Origin: an uncultured Draconibacterium sp.
GTDB lineage: Bacteria; Bacteroidota; Bacteroidia; Bacteroidales; Prolixibacteraceae
DNA: 64,000 nt
NCBI RefSeq assembly: GCF_913060805.1
Contig: NZ_CAJXTC010000013.1
Span: 1 to 64,000, forward strand
Direction of reading: 5' to 3'
The position numbers were made by a program, and so were the translations under genes. The stretch's first letter is position 1; every line of letters starts with the position of its first letter. A model generated the notes under the pieces. That model did no database searches. It was not told where the DNA came from and saw only the letters and a list, made by a program, of their open reading frames with translations. Positions 26,719 to 36,041 of the stretch are shown here, piece after piece.

Positions 26719-28014
26719 TTACGATAAAAATTTATTCCTTAAATCTTCGATTTGTTCCTGATTGATTGGAACAAGTTTTCCAAGTGAAGCTCCCATGGTA
26801 AGTGACTTGGCACTAAACTCTGCAACTTCCAATTTATCGAAGGTTCCCAGTAATTTGTCACCGGTTACCAAAACTGAATCGTTGTTGATGATCACTGCAG
26901 GAGTATTCTCTCCCAAAGTATTCAAAATGGTTTCTTCGCCAGCAAAATGCGATCCGAAAGGTACATTTGGAATGTCTTGCAGGAAGATCCAACTTTCAGG
27001 AATCGTACGTACATCGATTTTCTCACCGGTTACGCTATAAGCCATTAAATAAGGCGTTTGTGTAAGAATGATGGAATTGATATGTGGGAAACGTTTGTAA
27101 ATCTCCTGGTGCAGCCAGGTTGAGCGACTCGGAATTTTTCCGGGCTCGCGTTTACCATCTTTTATCTGCACAATATCTTTCAACTGAATATCCCAGCGCG
27201 CTACATTGGTTGGTGTAATCAGAAAATCATTGCCCTTCCAACGCACCGAAACTGTTCCGTACGAGCTAATCATCATTCCCTGATCGCAGGCACGCAAAAC
27301 AATACGTTGTATCATTTCACGAATCGCGCGTTCATCAGAAGGATACTCCACCTTCTTCATTTCCGGCAGCAACCTTGGAATCTGGCTTTCAAATGCATCG
27401 ATCTGCTCATCCGACAAATAATTAGGTTTGCCAATTGTGCTTCCGTTTATCAAGGTGCGGGCACAAAATTCCATGGTCTCGAAACGCTGATAGGCATCAC
27501 TTAAATCGGCACCGCCCACCACTGTTCCGTGGTTTTCCATAATTACCGCATTCACACCTTTTGCAAACTCATCGGCAATTACATCGCCCAACTCATTACT
27601 TCCGGGCAAAGCGTAAGGTGCGTAACCAATTGGCCCGCAAACGTGTTTTGCCTGCGGAATTACATTGGTATCAGGAATTTGACGAACAATACTAAACGAA
27701 ACCAATGCCGGCGGATGCGCGTGAATTACAGCCTTAATCTCCGGACGACATTTATAAATGGCAATATGAAACGGATATTCCGACGACGGCTTATGACGCC
27801 CCTCGATGCTTCCATCCCTTTTCACACAAATAATATCTGTCGCACGCAATGTCCCTTTATCAATGGCCGATGGCGTTACCCACACATCCCCATCGTCGTC
27901 AATTATCGAGATATTTCCGCCGGAAGTTGTAGTCAACCCCCCTTTGTAAATCTTATCAATAATCATGATGATCTGGTCGCGCGGATGCATCCATTTCGTA
28001 TTCAATTTTCTCAT
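26719..28014 (-). CDS. Tandem-domain class II aldolase/adducin protein of the rhamnose operon
   Basis: Seen: 431 aa made of two class II aldolase domains. The N-terminal one (about 10-200) keeps SGGNIS, E79, HAHPP (H98, H100) and ENHG (H162), a complete zinc site. The C-terminal one (about 225-425) has TQTP in place of HxHP and NNDS in place of NHG, so it has lost the metal ligands. Known: rhamnulose-1-phosphate aldolase is a class II aldolase of about 270 aa with one domain. Inference: by position, last in the rhaT-rhaA-kinase operon, it is the aldolase making DHAP and L-lactaldehyde, with a structural second half. It starts 47 bases after the kinase. Confidence 0.82.
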   Translation of the reverse strand: MRKLNTKWMHPRDQIIMIIDKIYKGGLTTTSGGNISIIDDDGDVWVTPSAIDKGTLRATDIICVKRDGSIEGRHKPSSEYPFHIAIYKCRPEIKAVIHAHPPALVSFSIVRQIPDTNVIPQAKHVCGPIGYAPYALPGSNELGDVIADEFAKGVNAVIMENHGTVVGGADLSDAYQRFETMEFCARTLINGSTIGKPNYLSDEQIDAFESQIPRLLPEMKKVEYPSDERAIREMIQRIVLRACDQGMMISSYGTVSVRWKGNDFLITPTNVARWDIQLKDIVQIKDGKREPGKIPSRSTWLHQEIYKRFPHINSIILTQTPYLMAYSVTGEKIDVRTIPESWIFLQDIPNVPFGSHFAGEETILNTLGENTPAVIINNDSVLVTGDKLLGTFDKLEVAEFSAKSLTMGASLGKLVPINQEQIEDLRNKFLS

Positions 28015-28061
28015 TTCGTATATTTTAAACTGTTAGCTGTCTGTTTGTAAAATGGCTAGTC

Positions 28062-29423
28062 TTACTCCTGAATTCCAAGATCGAGCTTAGCAACATCCGC
28101 ATCCGACAAGGTATCTGAAATAACCATCGCGGCTCCAAGTGCACTCGAATTGTCAATTTCTGATATAAGAACTTTTTTAGCAGGAAAGCTCTTTTTCAGC
28201 AACTCGATAAAAATCGGATTACGTGCAAAACCACCTGAAACATAAAGAATCTCTGTATCATCATTTTCCGGCACGGCCAGGTTAATGCTTGTAATACAAA
28301 GTGCCGTCAGGTCGATCATCAACTTGGTGTATGCTTCTTCGTAATTTGCAAAAACACTCAGGTCAACAGTCTTCAGACCTTCGTCAAAACTTTCCTTGCC
28401 ATTGGGGAAATATACGGAAGCATCGCCGTATTTGTTTGAAAGCGCATCAACCAATTCCTGATCATTTTTCACTTTTTTAAATGAGTCTTGCGCCACATCG
28501 AAATGTTTGGCCAGTTTTTCGGCCCAAACTTCGTGGAAATGCCCCATAAATAAACGCGAAGATTTTACCTGTTCTTTATTCGGCGTAAGGAAACACAAAC
28601 AATCCTGCTCCAGCTCGCTGGTAGTTAAAGGCTCTTCGTTATATGGATTCATGTTGATACACCACGTTCCGGTAGAAACAAGGATAAATTTAGCCGGACT
28701 GGCTTTTAAGTAAGGCACCAACGATGCCGAACTATCGTGAATACCGGTTCCAACTTTTACCTCTTTTCCTGCTACGTCGGCAGAAAAAACCACATCGTTG
28801 TTAATGGGTTCCGGCAATGCAATATCGTTGTCCGAAATCCACTGATGGTATTTCATTTGATCGAAATCCCACATAAAGGTGTGACAACCGATTGATGTAG
28901 GCTCCGAAACTATTTCGTTTGATAAAGTATACGATAAATATTGTGGGAAATGTAAAACAGATTTTGCCTTTTCGTAAACTGTAGGTTTCTGGTCTTTCAG
29001 CCACAAAATCTGAATACCTGAATTCAGCAACAAGCCCAAGGCAGGACTGGCAGTTTTTCGGCAAAATTCATTTTTTCCTCCATACTGCTCAAAAAGACCT
29101 GCAGCAATTGTTTCAGGAATCTCCTTTAAATAGTTGTAAACCGGTGTTAGGCGTTGCCCTTTCTCATCCAAGAACATTAATGATGCGCCGTAAGTTGAGA
29201 AATTCACCCCTTTCAAATCGTATTCGTTACCGGTTACAATTTCTTCCAGGCTTTTACTGATCCACGATGTTATCAAATCGATGTCGTCGCACTCAAATCC
29301 GTCATCGTCGGTTATCACCGGAAACTTCTCTTCGTGTTGTTTTACAACTTTGAAGTTACTATCGAATAACAATATTTTTTTGTTGGTTTTTCCTATGTCG
29401 AAAACAGCTATTACTTCGGTCAT
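28062..29423 (-). CDS. rhaB: FGGY-family carbohydrate kinase, probable L-rhamnulokinase
   Basis: Seen: 453 aa from the ATG at 29423; the preceding in-frame 16 residues are not conserved-looking. The N-terminal phosphate-1 motif is FDIGKTNKKILLFD. The adenosine motif region YVSGGFARNPIF and the late SALGAAMV are those of FGGY kinases. Known: rhamnulokinase phosphorylates L-rhamnulose at O1. FGGY kinases are hard to assign by sequence alone; the assignment rests on being next to rhaA and rhaT. The symbol rhaB follows enteric naming (rhaK in Bacteroides). Confidence 0.8.
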   Translation of the reverse strand: MTEVIAVFDIGKTNKKILLFDSNFKVVKQHEEKFPVITDDDGFECDDIDLITSWISKSLEEIVTGNEYDLKGVNFSTYGASLMFLDEKGQRLTPVYNYLKEIPETIAAGLFEQYGGKNEFCRKTASPALGLLLNSGIQILWLKDQKPTVYEKAKSVLHFPQYLSYTLSNEIVSEPTSIGCHTFMWDFDQMKYHQWISDNDIALPEPINNDVVFSADVAGKEVKVGTGIHDSSASLVPYLKASPAKFILVSTGTWCINMNPYNEEPLTTSELEQDCLCFLTPNKEQVKSSRLFMGHFHEVWAEKLAKHFDVAQDSFKKVKNDQELVDALSNKYGDASVYFPNGKESFDEGLKTVDLSVFANYEEAYTKLMIDLTALCITSINLAVPENDDTEILYVSGGFARNPIFIELLKKSFPAKKVLISEIDNSSALGAAMVISDTLSDADVAKLDLGIQE

Positions 29424-29507
29424 TTTGCAGGTTTTTAAAAACAATCCTCTCCTGCCTAAATCCGTCAACACGGCAAGGCAGGAGAAGAAATGAATTAGAG
29501 ACTAAAC

Positions 29508-30770
29508 TTATCTATTTAATAAAACATCCTTTTCGTATTTCTGAATCTCAGAAATATAATCCATTCCGGTTGGAACACCTTCCTGCAAACAGTAGTAATC
29601 CCAAACGGCCGCAAACGGCATAGTTTTCAGTTCTTCCAACATAGCCAAACGCTCGAAATTCTGACCGGCTTCCTCAACTGCAACCAAATCTTTAGTTGGC
29701 TCTAACATTGCAATTAAGAATGCCTTTTGAGCTGCGCGTGTACCGGTTACATAAGCACCAATACGGTTGATAGAAGCATCGAAGAAGTCGAGACCAACAT
29801 TTACACGGCTCATAAAATCGTTGCGTACAATTTCTGATGCAATTAGTTGAATTTCTTCGTTAAGTGTAACAACGTGGTCAGAGTCCCAACGTACAGGACG
29901 AGTTACGTGAAGCAACAAACCGTCGACGTACTGCAGAACTGCAGAAATTTTATCACCTGCAATTTCGGTTGGGTGATAGTGACCGTTGTCGATACACATT
30001 AAAATATTGTTTTTCACTGCATAACCCACATAAAATTCGTTAGAACCAACAGTCATTGATTCCAAACCGATACCGAAAGTTTTACTTTCAACAGCGTCTT
30101 TCATGTGCTCTTTCGGATATTTTGTTGCCAAACCTTCGTCTAACGACTTTTGCAACAATGTGCGGTATCCGTTTCTGTCAATTGGTGTATCTTTTGATCC
30201 GTCAGGTACCCACGTATTGTGTACACAAGGCGTTCCCAGTTGTTTTCCTGCTTCGGCAGAAATAGCACGGCAACGTTTCAGGTGTTCTACCCAAAACTGA
30301 CGGATTTTTTCATCTTTACTTGATAAAGTAAAACCATCGGCCGCATTCGGGTGAGCAAAGAAAGTACCGTTAAAGTCCATACCGATTCCTTGTTCTTTAC
30401 ACCAGTCGATCCAGCCCTGGAAGTGTTTTAATTCAATTTGATCACGATCAACCATTTCGCCACCAAATTCACCATAAATAGCATGCAAATTCACACGCTG
30501 ATTACCAGGAAGTAAGGACATTACTTTTTCAAGATCCTGACGAACATCGGCAACCGATTTTGCTTTACCAGGATAATTACCTGTAGTTTGAATACCACCA
30601 CCAGAAAGTGTTGCATCCGGAGTTTCGAAACCACCTACATCGTCGGTTTGCCAGCAGTGCAGCGAAATAGTTAATTCGCTCATTTTTTTCAATGCTGCTT
30701 CAGTGTCCACACCAATTGCGGCATATTGTTCTTTGGCCAGTTCATAAGCCTTTTTAATTGATTCACTCAT
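29508..30770 (-). CDS. rhaA: L-rhamnose isomerase
   Basis: Seen: 420 aa, close in length to and clearly alignable with E. coli RhaA: SLHCWQTDDVGGFE, TGNYPGKA, AVESKTFGIG, DNGHYHPTE, PVRWDSDHVV and DFFDASINRI. The His and Asp/Glu metal ligands of the TIM-barrel site are in these blocks. Known: it converts L-rhamnose to L-rhamnulose in the cytoplasm using Mn2+/Zn2+. It lies 63 bases downstream of rhaT and 84 bases upstream of the kinase. This is the anchor gene for naming the operon. Confidence 0.95.
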   Translation of the reverse strand: MSESIKKAYELAKEQYAAIGVDTEAALKKMSELTISLHCWQTDDVGGFETPDATLSGGGIQTTGNYPGKAKSVADVRQDLEKVMSLLPGNQRVNLHAIYGEFGGEMVDRDQIELKHFQGWIDWCKEQGIGMDFNGTFFAHPNAADGFTLSSKDEKIRQFWVEHLKRCRAISAEAGKQLGTPCVHNTWVPDGSKDTPIDRNGYRTLLQKSLDEGLATKYPKEHMKDAVESKTFGIGLESMTVGSNEFYVGYAVKNNILMCIDNGHYHPTEIAGDKISAVLQYVDGLLLHVTRPVRWDSDHVVTLNEEIQLIASEIVRNDFMSRVNVGLDFFDASINRIGAYVTGTRAAQKAFLIAMLEPTKDLVAVEEAGQNFERLAMLEELKTMPFAAVWDYYCLQEGVPTGMDYISEIQKYEKDVLLNR

Positions 30771-30833
30771 AATTTTTGTTTTATTGATTTATAATTATTG
30801 CGTATAAGTTCTTTTCTTAAAAATAACCTCGTT

Positions 30834-31862
30834 TTAGAAATTGATAACGAAAGTTGAGAAGATCAGGATGACCAAACCGATGATGAGAATCGTCCAGGTT
30901 TTTGCTCCAACACCTTTCCATTCTTTCAGGATAATACCCCAAACGTTACTGAATGTTACGTTGAGCGACATAAGAATACTCCACGAGAATACCATGATTA
31001 CACTACCCTCTTCGAAAAAACTTTTACCAACTCCCAAACCGAAGAATTGTGAGTACCACAAACCTCCGGCAAGTGCACAGAATAGCAAGTTGTTGATCAA
31101 TACATTTCCGGGAACCGAGATATAATCTTTAATGGTTTTGTTTTTTACATTTTGATACAAACAATAAACTGCGTTGGTAAAAAAACCACCGATAGTTACT
31201 AATAGTGTTGCAGGAAGTGTTACGAACAATGCTTTCGATCCCATTCCGGCAGCGGCATCGGCAATTGGTTGTCCGGCAGCCAAACCTAAACTAAAACAAG
31301 CGCTCATTACACCGGCAAGCAAAGCAACCAACAATCCTTTTCCCAAAGCAAAATCTTTAATGGCGGCTTTTCGCTCTTCTTCCGACATGTTTTTGGCGCG
31401 CAAACTACCGGCATAACCAATAATAGCAATACCGGCAATGGCGATACTTACAGCAATTAAAAGCACCAAACCTTTTCCGTGAAAAAGATCTGTTCCTTCC
31501 ATAAGCGCCGGAATAATGGTACCAAATGCAGAACAAGTACCCAGCGAAATTGACTGACCAAGAGCGATTCCGAGGTAACGCATGCTTAAACCGAAAGTCA
31601 AACCTCCAACTCCCCAAAGTACGCCGTAGCCCATTGTTTTCCACATGGCTCCGTCGCCGCTTGTAATAATTTCTCCCAATGAATGTCCTGCCGGAACGGC
31701 AAGTAATGCGCCTAATAAAGGAAATACCAGCCAGGCAAAAACGCCTTGTGTTAACCAGAAGCTTTCCCACGACCAATTTTTAACTTTGTTAATTGGAACG
31801 TACGAGCTCGATTGCCCAAAACTTCCGATGGCGATAATCGCCAATCCAATTATAAAATTCAT
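30834..31862 (-). CDS. rhaT: L-rhamnose/proton symporter
   Basis: Seen: 342 aa, highly hydrophobic with about ten membrane helices. It has the RhaT-family blocks SWESFWLTQG, WGVGGLTFGLSMRYLG and SFGQSSSYVP. Known: RhaT imports L-rhamnose (and L-lyxose) with a proton through the inner membrane. It is first in the four-gene operon and has a good promoter upstream, which faces the AraC regulator gene. Confidence 0.93.
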   Translation of the reverse strand: MNFIIGLAIIAIGSFGQSSSYVPINKVKNWSWESFWLTQGVFAWLVFPLLGALLAVPAGHSLGEIITSGDGAMWKTMGYGVLWGVGGLTFGLSMRYLGIALGQSISLGTCSAFGTIIPALMEGTDLFHGKGLVLLIAVSIAIAGIAIIGYAGSLRAKNMSEEERKAAIKDFALGKGLLVALLAGVMSACFSLGLAAGQPIADAAAGMGSKALFVTLPATLLVTIGGFFTNAVYCLYQNVKNKTIKDYISVPGNVLINNLLFCALAGGLWYSQFFGLGVGKSFFEEGSVIMVFSWSILMSLNVTFSNVWGIILKEWKGVGAKTWTILIIGLVILIFSTFVINF

Positions 31863-31915
31863 AATTTCAAGTTTGATTGTTTTATTAAATTAAATCTAAG
31901 TCTATAAGTTCAGGT

Positions 31916-31946
31916 CAAAAGTAGAGGCGTTTTTTTAGGATATCAA
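31916..31946 (-). promoter_or_regulatory. Promoter of the rhaT-rhaA-kinase-aldolase operon
   Basis: The minus strand shows TTG (31944-31946), 20 bases, then TACTTTTG (31916-31923), matching the Bacteroidota consensus. The predicted 5' leader is about 45 bases. It lies within the 127-base gap shared with the AraC gene. Confidence 0.7.
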
Positions 31947-31989
31947 TACAGAATTTGGCAAAAAATTTATATTTTTTGGCACTATTTCA

Positions 31990-32862
31990 ATGAACGAGTA
32001 TTTTAAATACCTAACAACAAGTGAAGAAGATATAAACTGGGGTTTATATTTAAAGGTGGCCGGCTATGCACGAATAAAAGCCAACACAATGTACCCGCCT
32101 CGCGAACATCCGTCGGAATATTATTTTGAATGGAAAAGCGGACGCATTCTGCACGAGTTTCAGCTGAATTACATAACGGAGGGCACCGGCATTTTTGAAA
32201 ATGCTAACGGAAAATTCCAGGTAAAACCAGGGAGTTTAATCGTAATCTTCCCCAACGAATGGCACCGCTACCGCCCCACAAAAAAAACAGGTTGGGTGGA
32301 AAACTATGTTGGTTTTAACGGCCACATTGCCGACCAGCTTTTGAAACACCCAACATTTTCGTCGCAGCAACCGGTTATTCAATGCGGTATTCGCGAGGAG
32401 ATTATCGACACCTATTTGAAAATAAGCGATCTGGTTGAAAAAGAGCGTCCCGGTTATCAGCAAATCGCATCCGGCATGGTGGTAAAACTGCTGGGCTACA
32501 TCATCTCGTTCGAGAAGCGTAAAGGATTCTCCGGAAAACAAATCTCGAAAGTAATTGAAGAGGTACGTTTTTTAATGCGCCAAAATGCGGCACAGGAATT
32601 CGATTTGGAAGAGCTCGCACGCCAGCACAATGTTGGTTATTCTTATTTCCGCAAGATGTTTAAAAAGTATACCGGTGTTTCTCCCGGTCAGTATCATTTG
32701 CAATTGCGTATAATCCGTGCCAAAGAACTGCTGATTTCTACTGATAAAAGTATTAAAGAGATCAGTCTTGAACTGGGCTTTCAAACCATTCATTATTTCA
32801 GCCTCATCTTTAAAAAGAAAGTCGGCATGAATCCTTCGGAGTTTCGCAAGCGCTTGAATTGA
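31990..32862 (+). CDS. AraC-family regulator, probable activator of the rhamnose operon
   Basis: Seen: 290 aa. An N-terminal cupin-like sensor domain (about 40-150, with EWHRYRPT) and a C-terminal double helix-turn-helix (about 190-290, with YFRKMFKKYTGVSPGQY and the second-helix block FQTIHYFSLIFKK). Known: RhaS/RhaR are AraC-family activators responding to L-rhamnose. The divergent position, 127 bases from rhaT, supports control of that operon. Rhamnose as effector is inferred, not visible in sequence. Confidence 0.85.
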   Translation: MNEYFKYLTTSEEDINWGLYLKVAGYARIKANTMYPPREHPSEYYFEWKSGRILHEFQLNYITEGTGIFENANGKFQVKPGSLIVIFPNEWHRYRPTKKTGWVENYVGFNGHIADQLLKHPTFSSQQPVIQCGIREEIIDTYLKISDLVEKERPGYQQIASGMVVKLLGYIISFEKRKGFSGKQISKVIEEVRFLMRQNAAQEFDLEELARQHNVGYSYFRKMFKKYTGVSPGQYHLQLRIIRAKELLISTDKSIKEISLELGFQTIHYFSLIFKKKVGMNPSEFRKRLN

Positions 32863-33012
32863 TGGCTAAAAAACGCTTCAGAAATTACCTACTCATATTC
32901 CCTAAAAACACGTAAATGTCATTGCTTTTTATTACGAACAAAACTAAGTTCGCACAGAAAATTGAGATTCAAAAAAAATAGGTTAATTTGTACCTTTTAA
33001 AATATTCAAACA

Positions 33013-33765
33013 TTGGCTAATAATCATCATCTTAACGTTTCTGAGGTACTCGATCATATTTCTTTAGATTGTGTAATATTTGGTTTTCACGACAACGAAT
33101 TAAAGGTTTTAATGCTTCGTTTAAAACACACCGATGCCTATGGTTTGCCGGGTGGTTTTTTAAAACACGAAGAAACGTTGGAGCAGGCAGCCGAGCGCAC
33201 CCTGAAAGAACGAACCGGATTGGACAATATTTTCCTGAGACAGTTTAAGGTTTTTAGCGATCCACTTCGAGATAAACCGAAAAAAGACGATCCTGAATTT
33301 TTACGGAACGAACCGCCCGAAGTGGTTGAGTTTTTCAAAAAACGTTTTATTTCGGTTGGTTTTTATGCGCTGGTTGAGTTCTCGAAAGTTGATCCGCAAC
33401 CCGATGCATTGTCTGACGGCTGTGAATGGATAAGTCCGTTTGCCGATGTTGAAATGTTTATCGACCACAAAGATATTATCGATAAAGCGCTGACAACGTT
33501 GCGCATTCAATTGAACCAGCAACCTATTGGATTAAAATTACTGCCACGGAAATTTACCATGCCACAATTGCAAAAGTTATACGAAACGATTTTGGGGCGC
33601 GAACTCGACCGCAGAAATTTTCAGCGAAAGATATTATCATACAAAATTCTGAATAAACTGAATGAGCGAAAAACCGGAGGAGCACATAAAGCACCGTTCC
33701 TGTACGAATTTAATCGCGAGAGCTACAAACAAGCGCTAGAAGACGGTTTAAGTGGAGTTTGGTAG
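33013..33765 (+). CDS. Nudix-related transcriptional regulator (NrtR/AraR-like), TTG start
   Basis: Seen: 250 aa from a TTG codon at 33013; the frame is closed by a stop just upstream, and the next ATG would delete the first strand of the Nudix fold. The Nudix domain covers about 10-150. Its Nudix box is altered: the expected REx2EExG is RTLKERTG, so hydrolysis is unlikely. A winged-helix-like C-terminal domain (about 165-245) follows, with LPRKFTMPQLQKLYE and RRNFQRKIL. Known: in Bacteroides such proteins (AraR) regulate pentose genes, and NrtR regulates NAD synthesis. The effector here is unknown. Its stop is 5 bases from the converging ABC permease stop. Confidence 0.8.
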   Translation: MANNHHLNVSEVLDHISLDCVIFGFHDNELKVLMLRLKHTDAYGLPGGFLKHEETLEQAAERTLKERTGLDNIFLRQFKVFSDPLRDKPKKDDPEFLRNEPPEVVEFFKKRFISVGFYALVEFSKVDPQPDALSDGCEWISPFADVEMFIDHKDIIDKALTTLRIQLNQQPIGLKLLPRKFTMPQLQKLYETILGRELDRRNFQRKILSYKILNKLNERKTGGAHKAPFLYEFNRESYKQALEDGLSGVW

Positions 33766-33770
33766 AAGCT

Positions 33771-34481
33771 TTACGCAAAATGTTTCCGGATAAAAATTCG
33801 GGTTACCACCCACAACAAAACCAGGAAGAAGATAAATCCAACGGCTGCAAATAAGCCAACAGGCAGGTTTTGCGTTGCGTTGTCGATAGCTTGAAATACC
33901 CAGTGCGTTGGAAAAATGCCAAATAAATGCACAAACTTTTCCGGCACGAAAAAGGCTGCAATCGGGATCAACACCAGCATGTTAAACGCTTTTACATAAA
34001 CCATTCCCTGCATGCGGTTTTGCACTACTGAATTAACCGCCAAAGCATAAACCGGAACTACCAGCGCCGCCAAAAACGAGATCAACAATATTGATACCAA
34101 CGACAGTTCGCAAATGTTTTGGATGAAGAGCAAGATCAGGTTCAAAACTACGGTAAATAAATACGGAATAAGAAAACGGGAAACGATGTACTCCAGCTTA
34201 CTCAGCGGAACAACGCCATATACTTTTGCCACTTCCGATTCTTTTTCATCGATAAGAACCATAGTATTAATAAAGCAAAACATTTGTGTGTTTTCAATAA
34301 CGGCAACCACCAAAAACAACGACAAGTAAGGAATCAAAAAGTCGTATTTCTCAAGCAATGGAGGCACTGCCCAAATAATCAGGGCAAACATAATTACGGG
34401 CAAAACCAAAAATGATTTTAGTGACGGATCACGAAAAATCAGTTTAAAATCAGTAAAAGCCAGTTTTAAAATCTTCTTCAT
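33771..34481 (-). CDS. ABC-2 type transporter permease
   Basis: Seen: 236 aa from the ATG at 34481; a longer frame reaching 34583 would overlap the upstream permease and begins with non-membrane residues. There are six hydrophobic segments and a cytoplasmic loop IDEKESEVAKVYGVVPLS between helices 2 and 3, typical of ABC-2 permeases. It starts 10 bases after the neighbouring permease and forms the heterodimer partner with it. Substrate unknown; genes under a TetR repressor often export drugs or lipids. Confidence 0.8.
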   Translation of the reverse strand: MKKILKLAFTDFKLIFRDPSLKSFLVLPVIMFALIIWAVPPLLEKYDFLIPYLSLFLVVAVIENTQMFCFINTMVLIDEKESEVAKVYGVVPLSKLEYIVSRFLIPYLFTVVLNLILLFIQNICELSLVSILLISFLAALVVPVYALAVNSVVQNRMQGMVYVKAFNMLVLIPIAAFFVPEKFVHLFGIFPTHWVFQAIDNATQNLPVGLFAAVGFIFFLVLLWVVTRIFIRKHFA

Positions 34482-34491
34482 TTCCGGTGTT

Positions 34492-35190
34492 TTATTGATG
34501 AACAATTTTGCCTGAAAACCTGTGAAATGCCAGCCAGTAAAAAAGCGGGATAAAAACCACAATTGAGCATAAAGCATAAACAAAATTTACTGGCGTACCA
34601 CTAATGGCGTAATCAATCAAGTCGAGGCTTCCCTGAATGGGGAGAATATATTTCACCACGCCCAACTCCAAAACTCCGAGGTACTGAATGAGTGGCAGAT
34701 TTACAAATACAAGGAACACGGGAATGGAGGTCATGGTAAATTTTAAGATCTCATCGGAGAAAGTAAGCATATACAACCCCAACAATGCTGATAGTATTGA
34801 AATTGAAAGCGAACCAACTGCAAACAAAACAATGTTAAAATCAAATCCTTTTACGGAAAATGCCAGCCCGAGCGAGCAAATTGCACCAATCAGAGAAATG
34901 GATATAACTTTTGAAATCAGTAAATGATGCAAGTTGAAAGGCGTGACAAAAATAGCCTGTAAGATCTGATGTTTCAATTCAATATAAATTGCCAGTGCAA
35001 TAAAAAAGTAGCCAATTACCGACGGATCGTTCAGAACCAGTGCCACCACCAATTTATCTAAACCATTGATGTCGCGTAAAAAATACAGCACCAGTCCGTA
35101 CATCAAAGTTACCGCAAAACTAACCGCAATAATGCTGTTCTTTTGCAGCAAAACAAACTGCCATTTTAATTGCGAACCAAAACTATTCAT
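34492..35190 (-). CDS. ABC-2 type transporter permease
   Basis: Seen: 232 aa, six predicted membrane segments. The ATG at 35190 is preferred over a TTG two codons upstream. It overlaps the ATPase stop by 8 bases (35183-35190), a sign of translational coupling. It resembles fluoroquinolone-exporter-type permeases in size, but no specific family is recognised. Confidence 0.78.
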   Translation of the reverse strand: MNSFGSQLKWQFVLLQKNSIIAVSFAVTLMYGLVLYFLRDINGLDKLVVALVLNDPSVIGYFFIALAIYIELKHQILQAIFVTPFNLHHLLISKVISISLIGAICSLGLAFSVKGFDFNIVLFAVGSLSISILSALLGLYMLTFSDEILKFTMTSIPVFLVFVNLPLIQYLGVLELGVVKYILPIQGSLDLIDYAISGTPVNFVYALCSIVVFIPLFYWLAFHRFSGKIVHQ

Positions 35191-36037
35191 GATCAAGTGA
35201 TTTTCCGGTTACACGAATAAAAACCTCCTCCAAAGTTGCCTCCAGCGTATGAATGCGTTTTACCTCACCCTGCTTAATAAAGTCAAGAAATTGCGGATTT
35301 ACGCCAAGGTCTTTCAGTGGAAATTCTTCTGTTTTACCACCTTTCAAATCAACTGTTACTGCTTCCTTACCGTAACTGCTTTTCAGGTTGCGGGGTGTGT
35401 CAGTCAATACCAGTTTACCATCCACGATAAACGACACACGGTCGCAAATACCATCGGCAGTTTCCATGCTATGTGTGGTTACAAAAATGGTTTTCCCCTG
35501 ATTTTTCAAGTCCAGAATATGCTGTTTTATCTTGTGCGCATTTACCGGATCAAGGCCGGTGGTTGGCTCATCGAAAAACAAAATATCAGGATCGTGCTGA
35601 ATGGCGCGGATAAAATTCAGTCGCATTTTCATTCCTTTCGAATAGGTTTCAACCGGCTTATCCATCGCATCCTGCAAGTCAACCATTTCGAAAAGTTCGG
35701 CACTGTTGTGTTTTTTACCGTTAGGGTAGAAAGCTGCAAACAACTCCAGATTTTCTTTTCCCGTTAATTTCAGATAATGATTCGGTAGCTCAAAACCAAC
35801 GCCAATACGCTCGAAATACGAATTATTCCACTCCGAAAGATTCTTCCCATCAATATTCACCTGACCTTTGTAGCCTTCCAGAATTTTATACAGCACTTTT
35901 TGAGCCGTACTTTTCCCGGCTCCCGACGGACCAAGAAAACCGAATATCTCCCCTTTTGCAATCGAGAAATCAAGACCTTTTAAAGTCGGTCCATCATTAC
36001 CGGGGTATTGAAACACCAAATTTTCAACCTGTATCAT
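35183..36037 (-). CDS. ABC transporter ATP-binding protein
   Basis: Seen: 284 aa from the ATG at 36037, four bases after the TetR stop codon. Walker A is GPSGAGKST (about 37-45), the signature is YSKGMKMRL and Walker B is ILFFDEPTTGLDP. A DUF4162-like C-terminal tail is consistent with drug/lipid-export ATPases. Known: it energises the two permeases encoded downstream. The four genes tetR-ATPase-permease-permease form one minus-strand operon. Confidence 0.92.
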   Translation of the reverse strand: MIQVENLVFQYPGNDGPTLKGLDFSIAKGEIFGFLGPSGAGKSTAQKVLYKILEGYKGQVNIDGKNLSEWNNSYFERIGVGFELPNHYLKLTGKENLELFAAFYPNGKKHNSAELFEMVDLQDAMDKPVETYSKGMKMRLNFIRAIQHDPDILFFDEPTTGLDPVNAHKIKQHILDLKNQGKTIFVTTHSMETADGICDRVSFIVDGKLVLTDTPRNLKSSYGKEAVTVDLKGGKTEEFPLKDLGVNPQFLDFIKQGEVKRIHTLEATLEEVFIRVTGKSLDHE

Positions 36038-36041
36038 TCGT

